A stretch of 64,000 bases of DNA from JAGXLC01 sp041686375 (GTDB lineage Bacteria > Bacteroidota > Bacteroidia > Bacteroidales > UBA12077). The stretch lies in NCBI GenBank assembly GCA_041686375.1, contig JAWLEB010000006.1:34231-98230 (forward strand), given 5' to 3'. Below, piece after piece: positions 61,521 to 64,000 of the stretch (position 1 is its first letter; each line of letters begins with the position of its first letter). A program made the position numbers and the translations under genes. The notes beneath the pieces were generated by a model. That model was not told the origin of the DNA, made no database searches, and saw only the letters and a program-made list of their open reading frames with translations.

Positions 61521-63689
61521 TTAATTCATAATATCCATTTCCTCTATAAGCCAGTCAACTTCACCAATTTTATCTAAAATAAAAAGAATATAGCGTATAT
61601 CAGTACTCACAGTTCTTTGCATTTCTTCCTCAAACTCAATATCCCCGGTCATGCCTTCCCAGTTGCTGTCAAAAGCGAGACCTATGAGCTCCCCATTGCC
61701 ATTCATTACAGGACTTCCTGAATTTCCACCTGTTATGTCATTATCCGAGATAAAACAAACTCTCATCTCACCATCCTCACCATATCGACCATAATCCTTA
61801 TTTTTATACAGTTCTTTCAATTTATCAGGAACAACAAATTCATAGTTATCCGGGTCTTCCTTTTCCATAACTCCTTTCAGGGTTGTATAATATTTATATC
61901 TTACCGCATCTTCCACTTTATATCCTCCGACACTTCCGTAAGTCATACGCATAGTAGAATTAGCATCAGGGTAAAAAGTTTTATCTTTCTCCATTTGCAT
62001 TACTCCATCCACAAACAGTCGCATTCCTTTTTGCAGGTCCGCATCATACTGACTTGACAAACTGTTTAACTCCCTGTAAGTATCAAATATTGACTGAGAC
62101 AATTTATAGACCGGATCCTCTGAAATTTCAGAAGCTTTGGGACTAGAAATAAACTCTTCAAATTTATTTTTATCTGTGAAAAGAGACTGAGAATAAAGCT
62201 CGTCTACATATTCATCCACATTTCCGTTATGTCGCTGAAGACCTTCGCTAAATTCTCCGGGATAATAATCTTCCGCTATACTGTCTTTAAACATCGTAAG
62301 CAATGACTGTGCAATATCATGGTCAGTTTGCTTGTGATAATCCTTAAAATGTCTATTAGCTGTATTTTTTAGATTATTCTCAGCTTCTTTAATATCCTTT
62401 TTGTTAAATAGCCTTTTAAAAAAGGACATCTCCAATTTATCTTTTAAGTCGGAAGCAGCATTAGCAAATCGCGTTATTTCAGGTCCGATAACCATGGTTT
62501 CAAATACATACTGAGAAGTATTCTGATATTCTTTTCTTTCTTTATAAGCACTACTGATCAGGTCAAGAGCTTCGCCATATTTTTCTTCTCTTTCTTCATA
62601 CCCTGTAACCCATTCCACAAATTTCCTTTCGCGCTCTTTCCGCTTTGATTCAAGGTCAATTCTCTTAAAACCTTCCATCTGACCAATACTGTATTTCCAG
62701 TAGTTGCTGGTACCCTTGTATTTTGAAGAATACATGATGCGATGTTCAGGGCTCTTGTTCATGGTTTCTTCCATTATCTCAAGCTTCTTACCCCTGATAT
62801 TGATACGATTAGGATGTGTGATCTCTTTTAATTCCTTAATTCCGTAGGAAGTCATGAACCGGTCAGTATTTCCGGGATATCCCATTATCATTGAAAAATC
62901 TCCTTCTTCCACTCCTTTCATGGATACTGGCAGATGGTGGTCGGGCTCGTAGGGAACATTTTCTTCTGAATACTCTGCCGGTTTCCCATCTGGAGACATA
63001 TAGACACGAAACATCGAGAAATCTGCTTTATGCCGGGGCCACATCCAGTTATCGGTCAGACTTCCAAAATCGCCAATTGAAGTTGGGGGCGATGCAACAA
63101 GGCGAACATCTTTGAATGTTTCATATACCATCAGGTAAAATTCATTGCCTTGATAGAATGGACGCACAGTAGCGTTGTAATGTGTACCTTCTTTTGCTTC
63201 CTCTTCAATCTCTTTACTGATCTCATTAATTTTATTATTACGTTCGCTCTCTGTCATATCATCTTCCAAATGCTCATTGATTCGTTCGGTTACATCTTCA
63301 ACACGTTTTAGAAACCTTGCTGTAAGTCCGGGATTTGGCAGTTCTTCATCCATAGACTGAGCCCAAAAACCCTCTTTCAGATAATCATTTTCAACTGTAG
63401 AATGTGACTGGATCTGCCCATATCCGCAATGCATATTTGTCAGCAACAATCCTTTATCTGATATCATTTCACCGGTACACCCTCCACCGAAAATTACTAT
63501 AGCATCTTTCAGACTTGACTGGTTCACATTGTAAATATCTTCAGGACTGAGTTTCAGCCCCATTTCCGTAAGCTTATCCTGGTTAAGTTCTTGCAACAAA
63601 TTAACCATCCACATGCCTTCATCAGCATTCATCATTTTGGTTGAAAAGAAGGATATGGTCATTAAAGCAACTATCACCAATTTTCTCAT
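61521..63689 (-). CDS. S46-family dipeptidyl-peptidase (DPP7/DPP11 type)
   Basis: 722 residues from ATG 63689. Signal peptide (KLVIVALMTISFFSTKMMNA), then the chymotrypsin-like fold interrupted by a large helical domain (residues about 270-570). The catalytic triad is visible: His in LLTNMHCGYGQIQSH, Asp in NWMWPRHKADFSMFR and Ser in DITGGNSGSPV. The residue that sets specificity follows in GLAFDSNWEGM: a Ser where DPP11 has Arg and DPP7 has Gly, so acidic-residue specificity is not expected. It removes N-terminal dipeptides from extracellular peptides. The family is restricted largely to Bacteroidota. Confidence 0.92.
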   Translation of the reverse strand: MRKLVIVALMTISFFSTKMMNADEGMWMVNLLQELNQDKLTEMGLKLSPEDIYNVNQSSLKDAIVIFGGGCTGEMISDKGLLLTNMHCGYGQIQSHSTVENDYLKEGFWAQSMDEELPNPGLTARFLKRVEDVTERINEHLEDDMTESERNNKINEISKEIEEEAKEGTHYNATVRPFYQGNEFYLMVYETFKDVRLVASPPTSIGDFGSLTDNWMWPRHKADFSMFRVYMSPDGKPAEYSEENVPYEPDHHLPVSMKGVEEGDFSMIMGYPGNTDRFMTSYGIKELKEITHPNRINIRGKKLEIMEETMNKSPEHRIMYSSKYKGTSNYWKYSIGQMEGFKRIDLESKRKERERKFVEWVTGYEEREEKYGEALDLISSAYKERKEYQNTSQYVFETMVIGPEITRFANAASDLKDKLEMSFFKRLFNKKDIKEAENNLKNTANRHFKDYHKQTDHDIAQSLLTMFKDSIAEDYYPGEFSEGLQRHNGNVDEYVDELYSQSLFTDKNKFEEFISSPKASEISEDPVYKLSQSIFDTYRELNSLSSQYDADLQKGMRLFVDGVMQMEKDKTFYPDANSTMRMTYGSVGGYKVEDAVRYKYYTTLKGVMEKEDPDNYEFVVPDKLKELYKNKDYGRYGEDGEMRVCFISDNDITGGNSGSPVMNGNGELIGLAFDSNWEGMTGDIEFEEEMQRTVSTDIRYILFILDKIGEVDWLIEEMDIMN

Positions 63690-63819
63690 ATTACTATTTT
63701 TATGTTTAAAGTTAACAAATATTATCCTGTGACTACCCCAAATATACAATGTTTAATGAAGAATTTGAGAAGATAGAAGAAGAATTGAGAATCGGGGAAA
63801 TGAAAGAATCCTGATTTTA

Positions 63820-63929
63820 GCTGCGAATGCAGGAATAAAACTGCTTTTGGCTTTTTGCTTTTAGCAAAGAACTCAGGGTATCTTAATAACCCTGTCTAAA
63901 GGGAATAATTTTATTCTTGCATTCGCGGC
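63820..63929. repeat. 110-bp palindromic element with 21-bp imperfect inverted ends
   Basis: The ends pair over 21 bp with two mismatches (left arm 63820-63840, right arm 63909-63929; common core GCGAATGCA and GAATAAAA). The interior contains another hairpin, CAGGGT / ACCCTG. It lies between the S46 gene start and the NTF2-like gene end. Size and layout suggest a miniature repeat or REP-like element; it might also terminate the minus-strand gene at the window edge. Confidence 0.55.
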
Positions 63930-63938
63930 AATTCAGCA

Positions 63939-64000
63939 TTAATGCCTGTGATAGATCTTGCTCACGATTTTCCAGCCTTCTTCGAATTTGTAAAGCTGCA
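63939..64000 (-). CDS. C-terminal end of an NTF2/SnoaL-like protein (partial)
   Basis: Only the last 20 codons are in the window, reading LYKFEEGWKIVSKIYHRH and then TAA at 63939-63941. This resembles the end of nuclear-transport-factor-2/SnoaL-fold proteins, where an aromatic-Glu-Gly-Trp-Lys-Ile strand closes the barrel. Too short to say more. Confidence 0.55.
   Translation of the reverse strand, partial: QLYKFEEGWKIVSKIYHRH

Noticed and set aside
1..64000. CRISPR array, prophage or insertion sequence
   Set aside because: No regularly spaced repeats, transposase, integrase or phage structural genes were found on either strand.

Overview
The window is an AT-rich stretch of a Bacteroidota chromosome, probably a Bacteroidales/Marinilabiliales-type lineage; I cannot name a genus. 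Pointers are promoters of the TTG-N19/20-TAnnTTTG type, a short 286-residue primary sigma factor, the DUF4290-murA pair, a type IX secretion (CHU_C) sorting domain, S46 and S9 exopeptidases, DUF5686 and DUF1573 proteins, and a DAHP synthase-chorismate mutase fusion. One assembly gap of 100 N lies at 51674-51773. There are no rRNA genes, IS elements, prophage or CRISPR arrays; one tRNA (His, GTG) is present.

Layout. 1-9.6 kb (minus): uvrA (cut by the window edge), an MltD-like transglycosylase, an ECF sigma factor with its membrane-anchored beta-barrel partner, lpdA, and a zinc/manganese ABC importer whose binding protein ends in a repeat-derived tail. 9.8-13.5 kb (minus): a TlpA-like thioredoxin lipoprotein, meaB, and a double-DUF1573 protein. 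13.6-27.4 kb (mostly plus): M20 amidohydrolase, ferredoxin, lysine dehydrogenase-like enzyme, tRNA-His, a degenerate EF-G paralogue, a T9SS cargo protein, uvrD, DUF4290-murA, grpE-dnaJ, then the wreck of a formylglycine-generating-enzyme-like gene. 28-39.5 kb: DUF5686 protein, pseudouridine synthase, uvrB, dapF, degP, rpoD, an SDR and dinB.

39.5-42.8 kb is a partly decayed light-response locus: a TIGR01777 epimerase, the frameshifted C-terminal stub of a photolyase/cryptochrome, a CarH/LitR-type B12-dependent MerR regulator with the Wx9EH photosensor motif, and an ECF sigma factor whose promoter carries a perfect TTTGTTTAAACAAA palindrome. 42.9-49.1 kb: era-ORF-der, followed by an aromatic amino-acid operon (DAHP synthase/chorismate mutase, aroA, tyrA) preceded by two consecutive Phe/Tyr(/Trp)-rich leader peptides, each with its own antiterminator and intrinsic terminator. 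This tandem attenuator is the most striking regulatory structure in the window.

49.2-64 kb: a small lipoprotein, an AlkD-like repair protein, a DksA-like zinc protein, small membrane proteins, sfsA, YccF, a glutaminase relic, two S9 peptidases, a large exported protein of unknown function, catalase, an S46 dipeptidyl-peptidase, and the end of an NTF2/SnoaL-like gene.

Three diverged copies of a 144-165 bp non-coding repeat (near 15.4, 38.2 and 57.0 kb) and three gene relics (FGE-like, photolyase, glutaminase) show ongoing gene decay in an otherwise housekeeping-rich region.
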